From contig OY987246.1 of the NCBI GenBank assembly GCA_963920765.1, positions 10,784,868 through 10,848,867 of the forward strand: a DNA stretch of 64,000 nucleotides. The letters are read 5' to 3'. The notes below the pieces were generated by a model. It searched no databases and was not told the DNA's origin. It saw only the letters and a program-made list of their open reading frames with translations. The stretch comes from Ulota crispa. Its lineage: Eukaryota > Streptophyta > Bryopsida > Orthotrichales > Orthotrichaceae. Shown here one piece after another: positions 45,901 to 58,389 of this stretch (within the stretch, counting starts at the first letter, position 1; each line of letters opens with the position of its first letter). A program made the translations under genes and the position numbers.

Positions 45901-47060
45901 GCCAGTCGTATGGACAGATCACAGTCCGGGAACCATGTGGAGCAAGACGACAGCAACGACGAAGACGGCACCAGTCGGAAGTACTCGAGAAGAGGCAAGT
46001 GGTGACATGACGCTGGGGTTGGGTGACTCGTTGTGGGTGGTGGCGGTTTTGGAAGTCGGGCAGGTTGTGTGAACGTGTCGAACCGCTTGGAGGTGGTAAT
46101 TTTGATGGTAAGTGGACGAGCAGCAGATAGTTGAGACGGCATGGTTGCTGAGACTGTGGACGTGGACGTGGGTGGTTGCAGGTCCTTCGTACCGACAGGT
46201 TCTGAAGTACGTGCCGTTCGTGTCGAGTGCGATGCCGACGCTGCCTGTGAGTCGGAAGGATGTTCAGGATGGGTACGACGGAGATGCGGCGATGGACGAT
46301 CGACGGCGTCGTCGCTATCGGTCATCGACGACGGATGTCAGGAAGCTGATTCTTGTGTTTGCCATCTTGTGAGTGACGGGGGAGTCTTTTTGGTGGTGTT
46401 CCAGCGGAGCTGCTGGATTGTTGCGGGGCATGTTCTGGGATGTGCCGCTTTTCTGTTACAGTAGAACATCTGTAAACTAATATGGTTGGGACTGCATGGT
46501 CCATATTAATTTAAGCAGGTCATTAATTGATTCTTTGGAGGTGTAATTACAGTGACTTTGAAGATAGGGCCTGCTTGCCATATGTAGTATTGGGAACACG
46601 ACTGAGCCTGAATTAATTGTGATTGTCCATGACTAACATCAATTTCTGTGAGGCTGCATACTCAGTTTTTTTTGTTTATATCATGCGGCTCACATTGAAA
46701 TATGTGCTTTATATTAACTTATGGGGACATCAGCTTAGACAGTATTAGTTTGGGTAGGTTCTACTGTAGGCAGGAGGTCGTGGAGGAGATTTTGGAACCT
46801 CATTTTGGACAGGAGATTTTTTTTCTTTTTTGGGTGCTGATGTGATGCAAGTGGTGATGAAGGTGTCAGTTGGTGTTGTGAGTTGTGGGATGATGTAGAA
46901 GGGCGAGTTGAGGGTGGAGAAGGGTGAGAGATTTGCGTGGTTGTTGATGAGTTGTATGTTGTGGGCGAGCAGGTCGTGCATGGCCACGGCGATGCTACTG
47001 TACTACCGGCTGTCTCAAGGTTCTGGCTTTTCGGACGACGGAGAAGCGGATGAGCAGTGA
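42906..47060 (+). CDS. ZFPL1: ZFPL1-like Golgi zinc-finger membrane protein
   Basis: Animal ZFPL1 is a cis-Golgi tail-anchored protein with two zinc fingers that binds GM130. Nine exons join in phase to 380 residues: 42906-42929, 44012-44092, 44328-44445, 44644-44738, 45037-45111, 45332-45679, 45868-45994, 46182-46368 and 46973-47060. The first finger is Cys/His-rich (MVVCRCRK, YCFVHKAPVCADC, CFPEHRLC). The second is RING-like (KCAACQ, LGCLHNLHSSCL, GYVCPAC). After a variable Gly/Ser linker come TSRKYSRRG and a C-terminal membrane segment (LILVFAILSCMATAMLLYY) with a short tail. The start is an ATG at the first conserved residue. Exon 7 ends GAAGAG followed by gcaagt, a GC donor. The last exon is easily missed: reading through the 46369 donor gives a stop before the membrane segment. 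Confidence 0.93.
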
Positions 47061-49207
47061 TGTTGCACGTGGGGAGGAATGCGAATGAGTCAGTTTGAAG
47101 GAGTAAGTTTCGCTGGTGGATGCCGCCGCGTGGAGCGTTTGATTTTTTTTCGGTTATGGCATTCACCGAAGTAGTTTCAACCTTCCTTTCTTTCGTGGTT
47201 TTAGCCCTTTCTAGTAGATGGAGTATATCTTTGCCTTGGCAGTTTGTCACGGGTTTGCAGTTTTAGGAAGCGAGTACATGCATGCGTTTAGGGCTGAAGC
47301 TTTGTTGATAGTCATAGGTGATTTGTTTCGTAAAGAGAAACCTTCGGTGATTTCGCCTGGGCTACAATATGTGCTTCCACCTTCTTGTATCTGTTTGGGG
47401 CTGAATGTGCCAGGTTAGGTTTGACTTGAGGTTTCGATGTTATGGCTTTACCAGTGCTTTTCGTGTTCCCCTCGAGGCCCACATTGATCATCACAGGGGA
47501 CGTCGAGTGGAACGCTGACTTTTGCTGTGATCCTGCCTCTTAGTTCTGTTGGAGTTGCCTGGCAGGATGGTTGTGCACTGTGTGGAGACTTTGTTTATGG
47601 TAGAAATGGGGACACAAAGATCCATTCCTCACTCAAAGCCCTCCCACGCAATCAACAGTTCACTAAATCTAAAATCTAAAAGTACTTATTTTGAAAGCTT
47701 TGATAAAAGATTGAGAAGGCGTTGGTGATAGATTGATGGTGGATTTGTAGTGATTTTAAAAGAATTTTAATCATACTTTGATATTTTTTCAAATGTTTTT
47801 ACCAACACTTCTCCTAATTTGATCCCTCTTTCTATCTACAAGAGGCTTGCTTGAGTTGAGGCAATTTCAAGCTCTAAAAGGTGGTTAAAAGTCAAAAAAA
47901 TTGTTGGTGGAAGAGTAGAAGTTGATGAATATAGCATATTTGATAGTGCAAAATTGAACTTGGCATGGGTTAAAAGCATGTAGATGAAATAGTCTCCTCT
48001 TCAAATTTTAATGCGTATTACCCCCTCTCCAGGTTTAATGCGTATTACCCCCTCTCAAGGTTTTAGAATATGTAATTAATTTTAGATTTGGTGAAGAATT
48101 GATTACACGTGAAGGGTTTGAGTGAGGAAATGGATCTTTTTGTCCACATCTCTATAAGCTATGAGATGTCCTAGAAGATCGGGTTTCTACGACGTTTGAG
48201 TTCAGGAGACCTCCTGTGGTTGTTTATTTCAGCATACGTCACTCCAGCTTTTGTTATCCTTTTAAAGTTTCGTACAAAATTACGTTGACATGGCATTAGA
48301 AGTTTAGAACTACTGATTTCCATTGGGAGAGGATTGGAAAACAATGAGTCTCGCGGTAACGTCGATCAAGTGTAATCTCAATGACCTATTGTTTCGAGTT
48401 TCTAATCCTGACATTTTCCTTGTTGTCGTCATCAGAATTCAAGTGTGCTCCTTGGATCATTGTGAAGAAGTGTGGAGCTTTTTTTGTAGAGGACGTTGGA
48501 GGTTGAATTGGAAAGTGAGACTTTCTCGAAGTTGTTGCGTGTGCCACCGCAAGGGTTTTTTTTGTTTGTCAGCTCATGTTAGGGTAATTTTTATGTATGG
48601 TTCATATCGAGTGTGCATAATGTTTATCAGCAATACGTAAAAAGTAGTTATCATTAAAATTTGATTATTTCGAAAAATTTGAACGTCAGTAAGAAAATTT
48701 TGCCCGCACAGTAACAGTGGATATATATTAATTTCCATGTATTCAATCAAACCATAACTACTGAGCAATGCACATGTCCAACAAGGATCTAAATATTCAA
48801 AATGAAGCACATATCCCTACAACATCCATGAAAGTCAAAGATATACATACCTTGCTGGGAGAAGTGTTGAAAGTTTTGCAATGCCCTTACTCAACTGATT
48901 TCATTTTTAAGAGGAATTTCTACAATCCTAATCCAACGTGTATGCCGATAATAGAATCCCTTCAGAACGCTGGTAACAACACTAGTAAGAACACATCAAT
49001 ATTCGCATCAAATGACTTGTTAATGCCACACGGCACAAAAACATACAGTATATTTGATACCAAACTTAAAATATAATTATCGGCACAACAGAACACGCCC
49101 TGCGATAAAAATAAACAAAAATGTTGTTTTGCCCTTGCAGGACACAGTTGATTTGTATATTACAATGGTTGAAGGTATCAAGCACAATAATCGAACCGAT
49201 GCTTTGC
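47061..49207. other. Convergent intergenic region, ZFPL1 and GAA1 3' ends
   Basis: No gene is seen. Both neighbouring genes point into this interval, so it should hold both 3' UTRs. It contains one inverted-repeat element (47603-48152). Short open frames near 47218, 48323 and 48768 have no recognisable content. Confidence 0.5.
47603..48152. mobile_element. Inverted-repeat MITE, about 550 bp
   Basis: Left GAAATGGGGACACAAAGATC and right GATCTTTTTGTCCACATCTC are inverted over about 45-60 bp, continuing inward as CCATTCCTCACTCAAA and TTTGAGTGAGGAAATGG. TA dinucleotides flank both ends (47601-47602 and 48153-48154), which would fit a TA target but could be chance in AT-rich DNA. Confidence 0.7.
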
Positions 49208-52200
49208 TTATGAGAGCAGAACATGAAGTGACAGATACGAGGACGGAAGGTATACGACCACAAGAAAGATATATAGTGCACTACCCCCGGACCACAGCAA
49301 CTCTGTCCATTGCCACAGCCTCTCCAGACTAATAACTTGCCCATGGGCGTTCCGCAATAGAACCGCAGCAGCTGCGAGGAGAACAGGTGGTGACCCTAGA
49401 ACAGTAACTAAAGTTCCAAAAATAGACCCGACCAGGCTTTGCGTAGATCTTCTCCACGGAGAAGAGCAGAGACACGTTGGCACAAGCACGAGAGCGCCTA
49501 ATAAGGATACAGCAAAATCAACCTGCGACATTACAACAAGACCAATGGTCGCTAGTCCTAACACCAAGGCTTTGACGGCCATCCAATCGCCTGGGTTATC
49601 AACAGGAAGAGAAGTCACCAGCACAAAGAGGCTCAGTAGTGCCAGGCCTATCCACAGCAACGTTTTCAAGCTTGCGGAAGTGAACTCACTTGTTGGGGAA
49701 GCTAAGCTCGTCTCCAGCATATCCACGAGAGAAGATACTGCTGGTGGGAAAAGGGCAACAAGGAAGGCCCACAGTTGCACCGCACTCACCACTACAATGG
49801 CATGTCTCCATCGTCCAGCGTTCTCCTTCGTCGTCTTGATGTCCAGCACACCTGGTGACGAATCCTTCGTGACGTTGTCTTCAGTAATTCCTGGATTTTG
49901 CACGAGCTCGGATTCTGGACTGACATTGCTTGCTGCCACGAGTGCAGAGTTGAGAGCTGCAGCTCCAAGAGGGAGAGTGACAAGCAGGAGGCCGAGAGGA
50001 ATCATGTACAAGCCCACAGACACGAACTTGCTCGGACTACAAAGAAGATACAGGAAAAAGGACTGATGGAATTTCTCCAGCAAGTTGTTCACGGATCGCA
50101 TGACTCCCTCCACCAGCCTGGTGCACAGATAATGAGAAGTTAGTGAAACCTCAAAACTAGTTTAGATAGTGAGAAGTCAAAACATATCCCTATGTATGCT
50201 TCAGTCTCTCTTAAGTTACGATTAAATTGATCAGAGCACAAGCACAGGTAAACCGACCTGCCATATCTGGTAAATAAGTCAATCTGGTAGCTTGAACTCT
50301 CCAAATCACCACCCGCAAACATGTTGAGTGTCACGGCATCAATTTGATAATCTCTAAATGCTCCATGAGCTCCGGTTGACCGTCCGATTGCCTGAAAGAA
50401 GCACCACTGGTGAAGAACCGCTCTTGTGAAGACTTTGTCACGAACAGAAACGGGCAGGTTCATTTAGTAAATAAGAAGGACGTATTTCATATTAATGATC
50501 CCATGAAGAAATTCGAGCCTGTTCAAGCACTCAAACTCACAACTGCAGAGGGAGGAAAAAAATGGCTAAGGAGTTAAACCTGATTTAAAAACGAGGCACA
50601 GAGGGTTGCTATGTTTTCCACATACGATGAGGCACTCATAACAAAGTCCCAGTCTCCATGCAACTTCCCTGCAAAATGGCCTATGTTCTCGACCACGCGG
50701 CCAAGTCCATGGAGCAAAGCTGAATCACGTAGGCCTCGAATTTCATCCAACTCAAGGTGCAGACGCCTCCATTGAGCCAGGGTTTGTATAATGTTGATGA
50801 GGTCTAGATTTGGCATCTGACCATTTGGTCCTTCTGCAGAGACTTTGATAGAATCAACCTGTCCTCTAGACCCTGCTGATACATGAAACACCAAGGCAGC
50901 TGATATGAAGCCCGCACGCTTGAACTCGATTAAAGAAGTATCCTTGAACTCTTCAGAAAAACCTCCGATTTCTCGATATAGATGGACAACATCCTCCCTG
51001 CTTAAGAGGTGAAGCTTCGGCTCATGATATTCTTCAAGCCATGCAGCAACTGCGGTATGAGAACCATAGCGAGCATCTGCCATGATCCAAATCACATCCC
51101 TCGCCAACCAATTTGCACTGCCGTAGAGTTCAAAGAGCGCCATTCCAAACGACAAGGTCAACTTATCAGCAGAAGATAGCCTTCCATCTTTTACTGTGAA
51201 AGGGGTCACCAACACCACTGCTTCATTCCCTTCTGACCTTGGGGCTTTGATAATACCGACAACATTCACTCCCAGGCTCCTAGCCTGAGGATAACGAGAT
51301 CACGGGAAAGCAATCAGCAGATTGAACTCAAAACGATTAAGGTAGAGGATGCTAAATCTTGATTCAGCCTCCTGTACTCATCCTAATTATCAACAGAAAT
51401 TCATCTATTCATATAAGTCGTTGGATTAAGTATCAAGTGTCTACGCATGACTAAGGTAGGAGGTTCTAAAATGGTGCAGGCTCTAAAATGGTGCACCTCC
51501 TCAAATGTACTCTATTTGTACATGGTTTTTTTCATAGCCCTTAAACAATGTACAGGCGATGTACATTTGAGGAGGTGCACCATTTTAGAGACCTATGGCC
51601 TTTCCACTTCAAAATTTCATAACTAATTCCACAAAGCTCCAAAAAATATGAAACAACTTGGGTTAGATGCCAATTCCTCTTGTCTTTCAAGAAAAATTTA
51701 CCGAAAAATATTTCAAGAAATTTCACCTCCCCAAAATTCAGTTTCAGCCCTTAAATGCTCCATTTTAGAACCTCCTACCTTACATTGATGTTTGTGACTC
51801 CCGATCTTTGAATAAAAATGGTGTTGTGTGCTATCAATTGTAGTGGTCTACAACCTCCCACTCTTAATTGCATGAGAAATTGATACGTATATGATCTAAA
51901 ACAACTTAGGCTCTTCTACCACAGATCCTGCGTTGCTCTACACTGATCTCCCAAAAATCACTCCTACATATGCTAAATGCTTACAGTTACGCACCAAACA
52001 ACATAATCTCTTCGCCATGGAATACGATTCTCAAGAAATATCAAAGACTTTGCATGGATATATACATACCGTGGTCGCATTCCAGTTATGTGGCACATGC
52101 TGTGGGCTTGAGAAGAAACGCAGAGATGCCAACGGCTTTTCTGGACAGGAGAAAGTGTGAAGATATGCGTCTGCACCAATTGCTGCCATCCGATCGATGG

Positions 52201-53280
52201 CCCATCTTCGAACTGCCCTGCATAAACTCCGGTTTCAGAAAGAGCTAAATGCAGGAGACGATCATCGGTCAATTTGAGGATTAAAAACACTCACAAAAGG
52301 ACGTGCTCGACCAACTGGCAAACTACAAACCACACATAAGTAGAAATCCCCTATAAAAAAAACATACTAAAGTACGCTTTTTGCAAGCAGGAATGTATAA
52401 GCCACTTTAGAAATATTCACTTTAAGCTCACATGTATCCATTGGTGCTTTTAGACACCAGATTGTGAAGTTCGTCGGCCATCACTCTTGCGTCCATAGCA
52501 CTTTTGTGATCAAACACAGAATTCGCTGATCCTGCATGTGCAACGCATACAAAGTTCACACCTTCACATTGACCACAAAGCTTACACCTTCACATTGACC
52601 AAAATGCTTACACCTTCACATTCACCAAAATGCTTACACCTTCACATTCACCAAAATGCTTACACCTTCACATTGATCGAAATGCTTACACCTTCACATT
52701 GATCAAAATGCTTACACCTTCACATTCACCAAAATGCTTACACCTTCACATTGATCGAAATGCTTACACCTTCACATTCACCAAAATGCTTACACCTTGT
52801 GCGTATTAGGAGTAAGCAGAGTAACTCCTTGAAATCTCTAACGTGAGCTCAGTCTCAGTCAAACGCCGCAGGAATCGTTGAATGCGAAATAATAGAGTTG
52901 ATTAAATGCAAATTAGGGTTTCAGGGAATGTTCTTGCAACTGCAGTGACTGGATCATTATAACTAGCGATTGATTGTGACTCAAACCTGGCATGAGTGCA
53001 TTTTCCGAAATATAAGTTGGCTTTGACAACACCGGAAGAAGGAGCACCGTGATGACACCAGCAGCGTAGCAGAACATACTGTCATTCAATCGCAAAACCA
53101 CGTCAACTTATCGTATTTTTGCCCAAAGATGCCCTAATTCGATTCAGACTACAAAATATTGAGTGGAGAGAAGTGATCGGGCGAGTACCTGATGAGGTAC
53201 CAGTAACGGAGAACACTGCCGGCCAGGCGACGCAGCGCACGCACCGGCGGCTTGGGCACCGCCGCAGGGACCTCCGCCAT
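49208..53280 (-). CDS. GAA1: GPI transamidase subunit GAA1
   Basis: GAA1/GPAA1 is the ER membrane subunit of GPI transamidase that helps join a GPI lipid to the cleaved C-terminus of proteins. Seven exons join in phase to 726 residues: 53280-53189, 53078-52987, 52531-52432, 52217-52070, 51284-50580, 50391-50258 and 50117-49208. An N-terminal membrane segment (CYAAGVITVLLLPVLS) is followed by the family motif TYISENALMPG. Next come a lumenal M28-peptidase-like domain (VVGIIKAPR, EAVVLVTPF, ANWLARDVIWIMAD, AVAAWLEEYH) and several C-terminal membrane helices in the last exon. The exon 1-2 joint uses the acceptor at 53079, which gives ISMFCY; other nearby AGs break the frame. Intron 2 holds a 26-bp minisatellite and intron 4 a MITE. 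Confidence 0.94.
51452..51782. mobile_element. Inverted-repeat MITE in GAA1 intron 4
   Basis: Left TAAGGTAGGAGGTTCTAAAA and right TTTTAGAACCTCCTACCTTA are perfect inverted copies. A second internal inverted pair, GGTGCACCTCCTCAAATGTA and TACATTTGAGGAGGTGCACC, forms a subterminal hairpin near the left end. No target-site duplication is visible. Confidence 0.85.
52554..52799. repeat. 26-bp minisatellite in GAA1 intron 2
   Basis: Nine copies of CCTTCACATT, each in a unit of about 26 bp (AAAATGCTTACACCTTCACA plus TTCACC, TTGACC or TTGATCG), run head to tail between exon 3 (52531) and exon 2. The variant units alternate, suggesting expansion of higher-order pairs. Confidence 0.92.
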
Positions 53281-53340
53281 AGCTCTCGCCCAGCTTCTGC
53301 AACAAAAGACTGCAATGCCCAGGAAACAAACACCCAGATC

Positions 53341-53430
53341 TCTGTAATATCACCTTTCTCTAACAGCACCTTCTCTAATATCACCTTTCTTTAATATCAT
53401 CTTTCTTTGATATCACCTTCTCTAATATCA
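53341..53430. repeat. Degenerate tandem repeat TAATATCACCTTTCT
   Basis: Five or so imperfect units of 15-24 bp built on TCTAATATCACCTT lie 60-150 bp upstream of the GAA1 start codon. They are most likely in the 5' leader or core promoter. The minus-strand sense is a purine-rich GAAAGGTGATATTA repeat. Confidence 0.75.
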
Positions 53431-54509
53431 CAACCTCTGTTCTTTGTTCGTTCCAAGAGAAGTTCCCTTCAAAACTCCAAGAACTCTCATTATAAGTTAC
53501 CACTCTACTAATTCGCAAGGGTATCGTATAAATGTGATAATAAGGAATTTCACATGTGTAAGAAGTATTTTGTATACAAGTGTGATAATAAGGGGTTTTG
53601 CCGGTGTGAAAAAGGTTTTAACCCCTAAACTACCAAGGCCATTTTCTGCCAAAAACCACTCAAAACTGTCCCTATTGCTGCGTTCATTAAAAATTTCAAC
53701 AAAATGCTATTCTTGAAAATCTAACCATATGATCTTGTAATGCACTTGTTGAAGAAGAAGTGGTAAAATTTTTGTGACATTTGACCGTATGAATTGAAAG
53801 TTATGAGCATTTGAAGGGAAAGTTTTTTTTTTTTTTTTCCATTGTGTCCAAAAATTTTAGATGGCTTTGATCACCATTTGTTGATTTTTAATGCACTACG
53901 GACCTTGAAGTTGTAATTTTGTCTTATAGGTAATCGAGTAAGACCTTTGTCAATTAATTTTCAAGGCAATCAAAGATACAAAATGCATCCTAAAAAATAT
54001 TGCAATGCCACTATATGACAAGTTTTGCAAATACACTATGACATTTTTGAGTGAAGTTTCCCACCACATGTTTTTAGATATGGAAAATCCAAACAGTGTG
54101 TTTGAAGATGTACATGTACTTCGAATGTTGAAAAAAAAGGTTAAAAACTCTAAAACTCTAAAATTTAGAAGCTCCCAAAGCCCAATCTGACCTCCTAATT
54201 GAAAATGAAAGGGGAAATAATGAGGACCACCAAAGTAACATGTGGCAACCCCTTCTTTGTCCCCTCTCTCCAAAGTCAATATCTTATCCTTTGCCCAAAC
54301 TGCCCCTTGAACTGCTTTTGGCCCAAAAAAGCCCATAACATTTGAACCGTGTGACATAATCACATGATATTTTGCATCCCACAAACCTTTTACATTCCTT
54401 CACACTCATAAAAAGTTTCAAAAAATAATGTAAAAAATTGAGGTCATAGGAGCCTATCCAAAATCCTCAAAGTCCCCCAAAGGGACTTTGGGGCTTTAGG
54501 AGTTAAAAT

Positions 54510-54924
54510 GGGAATTGATATGTGCACACTGGAGGTTGATATTTGCACATCCCCTGGGAGGTAAATTGTGTAGATTTTTACCATCAAAAATCTGAATTTG
54601 AGAATATTGAATTTAGATTTGGACTTAGAGACCATGGTTTACTCTAGAACCATTAAAAAAATTGCAATTGAACAACACCTAATGAAAAAGCCTATTTTTT
54701 TTTACAAACAAAAGTAAAAGTAACATTTTTTCCCCTAGCTAAGCTTTTTCACTAAGTGTTGTTTAATTGCAATTTTTTTTATGGTTCTAGAGTAAACTAT
54801 GGACTCTAAATCCAAATTTGAATTCAAAATTCTCAAATTCAGATTTTTGATGGTAGAAATTTACAATTTACCTCCCAAGGGGATGTGCAAATATCAACCC
54901 CCTGGTGTGCACGTATCAATTCCC
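54510..54924. mobile_element. hAT-like MITE, GGGAATTGATATGTG family
   Basis: The termini are GGGAATTGATATGTGCACAC and GTGTGCACGTATCAATTCCC. Subterminal pairs extend inward for over 90 bp (GGTTGATATTTGCACATCCC and its counterpart). The flanking octamers gttaaaat (54502-54509) and tttaaaat (54925-54932) match at 7 of 8, an 8-bp duplication typical of hAT. Confidence 0.88.
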
Positions 54925-55401
54925 TTTAAAATTGAGTGACAAATAATTTCTAAAAGCTATTTTCACTCCAACTTAGGACCAACTTCCATGTTGCATTAGA
55001 ATTGGAGAATTGCAAAAATAACAAACAAATTATGGAGTTATGCATGAAATTGTGTTAGAAAACAAATAAAGGGGAAATTTTGAAATGGTATTCCAACCAG
55101 TTTCTTGTTAGAAGCATAGGCTTTTGGAGATATCAGTTTTACTAAATGTGAAATCACTAGTTATTGTGATCAATTCACCAATGGAGCATGAGGTTTTGTT
55201 CTTATAGTCTCAAGTGCTCTTTAAAATCATAAATGGTACGTCAAAAATTGCACACTTGTATTTTGAGTGACAAGTGCCAAATGCAACGTTGCTTACAAGC
55301 GTAATAGAATATCAAACTTTGATCATCAATAACAAATGCCGTTTATAATGGCATTTGAGTTTGGTAAAGGCAATCAAGACCATGGTCATCAAAATTCCTT
55401 T

Positions 55402-55758
55402 TTAACCCCTAAATGCTGGCACGGACAAAAAACGTCCGTTGCCTCCAAAAAAAACTTTGTATCCCAAAAAAAGAACAATTTTGATTTGATTTTTTTTTCA
55501 AAAGTGATCATAAAAGCGTAGTGCATCATAGTAGGCAAAAAAATTCCTCTTGAGATACACTCATTTTATTTTGTAACCCAAATTGTGATACATGGTATTA
55601 GCTCCCAAGCTGTCTTTCTTGCAATTTTCATGAGGGCACCATGCATTGTTGACTTTTCCAACTTTTTGAAGCAATACTACTGGTGCCCATGTGCAAAACA
55701 CTGTAGAATGCTACAGGCAGGGCAAGCCACGGTGATCCATCCGTCCTTTAAGGGTTAA
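55402..55758. mobile_element. Inverted-repeat element, TTAACCCCTAAA
   Basis: Left TTTAACCCCTAAATGCTGGC and right CATCCGTCCTTTAAGGGTTAA are imperfect inverted copies. The outer TTAACCC pairs with GGGTTAA. About 357 bp; no coding potential. A similar terminus (ttttaacccctaaac) near 53613 suggests a relative there. Confidence 0.5.
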
Positions 55759-57206
55759 GCATATTATTTTGTGTGCCAAATGATATTGATTCATCCCAAA
55801 CTCAATCCAAATTTATTTAAGTTGATCCTTTGTTAATATTAAAATGAAAGCATAAGGTTGGAACATGAATCTAAACTCAATTTAATCTAACATCTTACAC
55901 TATCAACATTTGAGTTGAAAACATTTGTAAGATTTATCAAAAAAATAAAATTTGTGTATGCAATGGATCATTTACATTCATCCGTTGTTCAAATTTTGAA
56001 AGTTTGATGAAAGTGGAGGATGAATCTAAAATATTCTCAACGTTGAAAAGAATTACATTACAAATTCATTTCTAAAATTTGCAAACTAGATTATGAGGTG
56101 GAATGAACTATATGTAGGTATGTTTAGTACTTCCTTTACCATCATATTGTTTATGCAATCGTCATTTTACATTTGACATGTAAATCAAGAATTGAACCAA
56201 GTTTATTTGAAATTCTAACTATTTTACAATAATGAAGCTATAATCTGTTAATGCACATGGGATATTGTTGTATGTTCTTTTTTGACATTTTAAATATTTT
56301 CTTAACGCAATATTCATAGTTATACACGTAGATCTGCAAGAACTGTTAAGTAATTAAACTTCAAGAATTTGGCTATTTGCTTTTCTTAAAACATACTTAA
56401 GAAGCTTGATAAATGTCTTAAGCACATTGGCCCACTTAGGGATTGATATTGCTTCAACACTGAACTCAAATATACATGATACTTTCCTAATGTCTATTGC
56501 ACAATTTTTTTGTAACAAAACTAAGTATGTGCATTGACAACAAAGAAACTTTTGTTACTTGTGCCCATGAGGTGTGTATATTCAAGCTATCTAACAAAAA
56601 TTTTATTCACAATGGTCTTTGGGCAAACAATGTTATTCTTTTTAATGAGCAATGACTAAAGGGATAACATCAAGAGACTCCAAACTTGACATCTTATATT
56701 TGTATTGGGTATAACTCTCCCTCATATTTCATACTACACAAACACTTATGATTTGGCAAAATAAATACCTCCTAAGGTGTTTATATAGCCATATGAATGT
56801 CAATATGACTATTGTTTTTTTTTCTTAGCAAAGTATTGTTCTATCCATGTTATCCATTATTCCAAGTTGACTACTTATCCATCAAGCTATCTGTAAGGTT
56901 TGAAGATCTTTAAAGAAATGAGGCCAACTCTCTCCCTCAAGGAGATGGAGCAAGGTGGTGCCACCACCTAGCTTGCTAACAATGCTAACAATAACTTAGC
57001 TATACTTTCAATTTTTTGTTTTTTCTTTGCATTGGAAAATACTACTCATCTCCTCTTCATTGCAAGTGCAATTCTAGACATCTTTTAGATAGTTCATTGG
57101 ATGTTTGTGTAATTTCTTTTTTGATAATGAAATAAATGTTACATTTCAATTTTGAAAAGAGAGATGTATGGGTTCACAGAAACACAAAAATCATAATAAT
57201 AAAATC

Positions 57207-57820
57207 ACCATGACCTTTGTAACATCACATCTCCATTCTTTGTGATATTATTACATGGATACAATTTGGAAAATTATAGAAATTTTTACTTTGCATTCTT
57301 TATAACATATGAAATCCTAATCAAAATTGGGAGAATTGATATATGAACACCAGGGGGTTGATATTTGCGCACCCCCTAGGTAAATTTTAGATTTCTACTA
57401 TCATAAAATTTAATTTGAGAATTTTGAATTTAGATTTAGACTTACAAACCATGATTTCATCTAGAACCACAAAAAAAGTTGCAATTCAACAACACCCAAT
57501 GAAAAAGTTTAGTTAGGGGGAAAAGTGTTACTTTTACTTTTGTTTGTGAAAAGGGATAAGCTTTTCCATTGATGTTGTTGAATTGCAATTTTTTTCACGA
57601 TTCTAGACTAAATCAAAGTCTCTAAGTCTAAATCTAAATTCAAAAGTATCAAATTCAGCTTTATGATGATAGAAATCTAAAATTTACCCCAAGAGGTGTG
57701 CAAATATCAACCTTGGTGTGCATATATCAATTCCCTAAAATTCCTAAAATTCCTATAATGAATGCGTAGCGTAGCAAGCGCCAACAGCTAGATTGATATA
57801 TAAATCTCAAAAACCATATT
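57207..57820. repeat. Dispersed repeat interrupted by a MITE
   Basis: It corresponds to 37624-37820 of IMP2 intron 3: tgacctttgtaacatcacat, gatattattacatgga and acatatgaaatcctaat, then after the insertion aatgaatgcgtagcgtagca. This gives an independent view of the pre-insertion sequence. Confidence 0.8.
57330..57735. mobile_element. hAT-like MITE, GGGAATTGATATGTG family, second copy
   Basis: The interior and termini match 54510-54924 (GGTTGATATTTGCGCACCCC left; GGTGTGCATATATCAATTCCC right). The right flank taaaattc (57736-57743) equals the uninterrupted site at 37760-37767. The left flank caaaattg (57322-57329) differs at two bases. The insertion is therefore supported by a paralogous empty site as well as by an 8-bp duplication. 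Confidence 0.9.
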
Positions 57821-58389
57821 ATTATCTCTACAAATTTGGCATGCCAAAAATTTGAAACCAGGGGCTCTTCAACCTTAGAATATTCCCACTAAACAAATTC
57901 ATCTCCCCAGACCCCGGGTGCCTTCACTTGCCATTAATGCGGCACGCGGCGGCCCGTGGTTGGCCAGCGAGTTCTCGCAGGAGAATCGTCGCTCTTCACG
58001 GGTAGGTGACCTATTCCAGGTTTCGAATTTAGGGTTTCCACAGCCGGTGCTTCGAGCGGAGAAATCGATGCTGCCATTCCCGTGTGGTTGTTGGCAAATT
58101 TTCGAGAGAAAGCTAAGCTTACTGCAAGAAAGACGATTTGGACCTTATCCCTTGCATGCCTGGATGTTATTGTCAAGTTGCTCCAGGTTTTGAAAGGTCG
58201 AAAGCCAGCTTCTACTCTCGTAATTCCGTTTGAGCTTGGAGGACCGAATTGCGCGGGCCATCGAATCGATGAAATCTTCAGTGTAATGTCGGTGTGTGTG
58301 CGGGAGCTGGAAGTGGCGAGGATTGTAGTGTTGTAGTATTGGAGTGAAGAGGAAGATGAATCGGGGTTCGAACAGTCTTAGCTCCTTCA

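Larger units (their letters stand above)
53281..58389. other. Repeat-rich intergenic DNA between GAA1 and VPS38
   Basis: No gene is seen. The GAA1 promoter side carries a short degenerate tandem repeat (53341-53430). 53520-53620 has two imperfect copies of a unit containing gtgtgataataagg. Elements at 54510-54924, 55402-55758 and 57330-57735 are annotated separately. 57900-58389 is GC-richer and probably holds the VPS38 promoter and leader. 55760-57200 is AT-rich and unrecognised. Confidence 0.5.

Noticed and set aside
45323-46325. Long open frames on both strands over ZFPL1 exons 6-8
   Set aside because: The region is GC-rich, so stops are rare. Correct splicing uses only 45332-45679, 45868-45994 and 46182-46368; the minus-strand frames are shadows.
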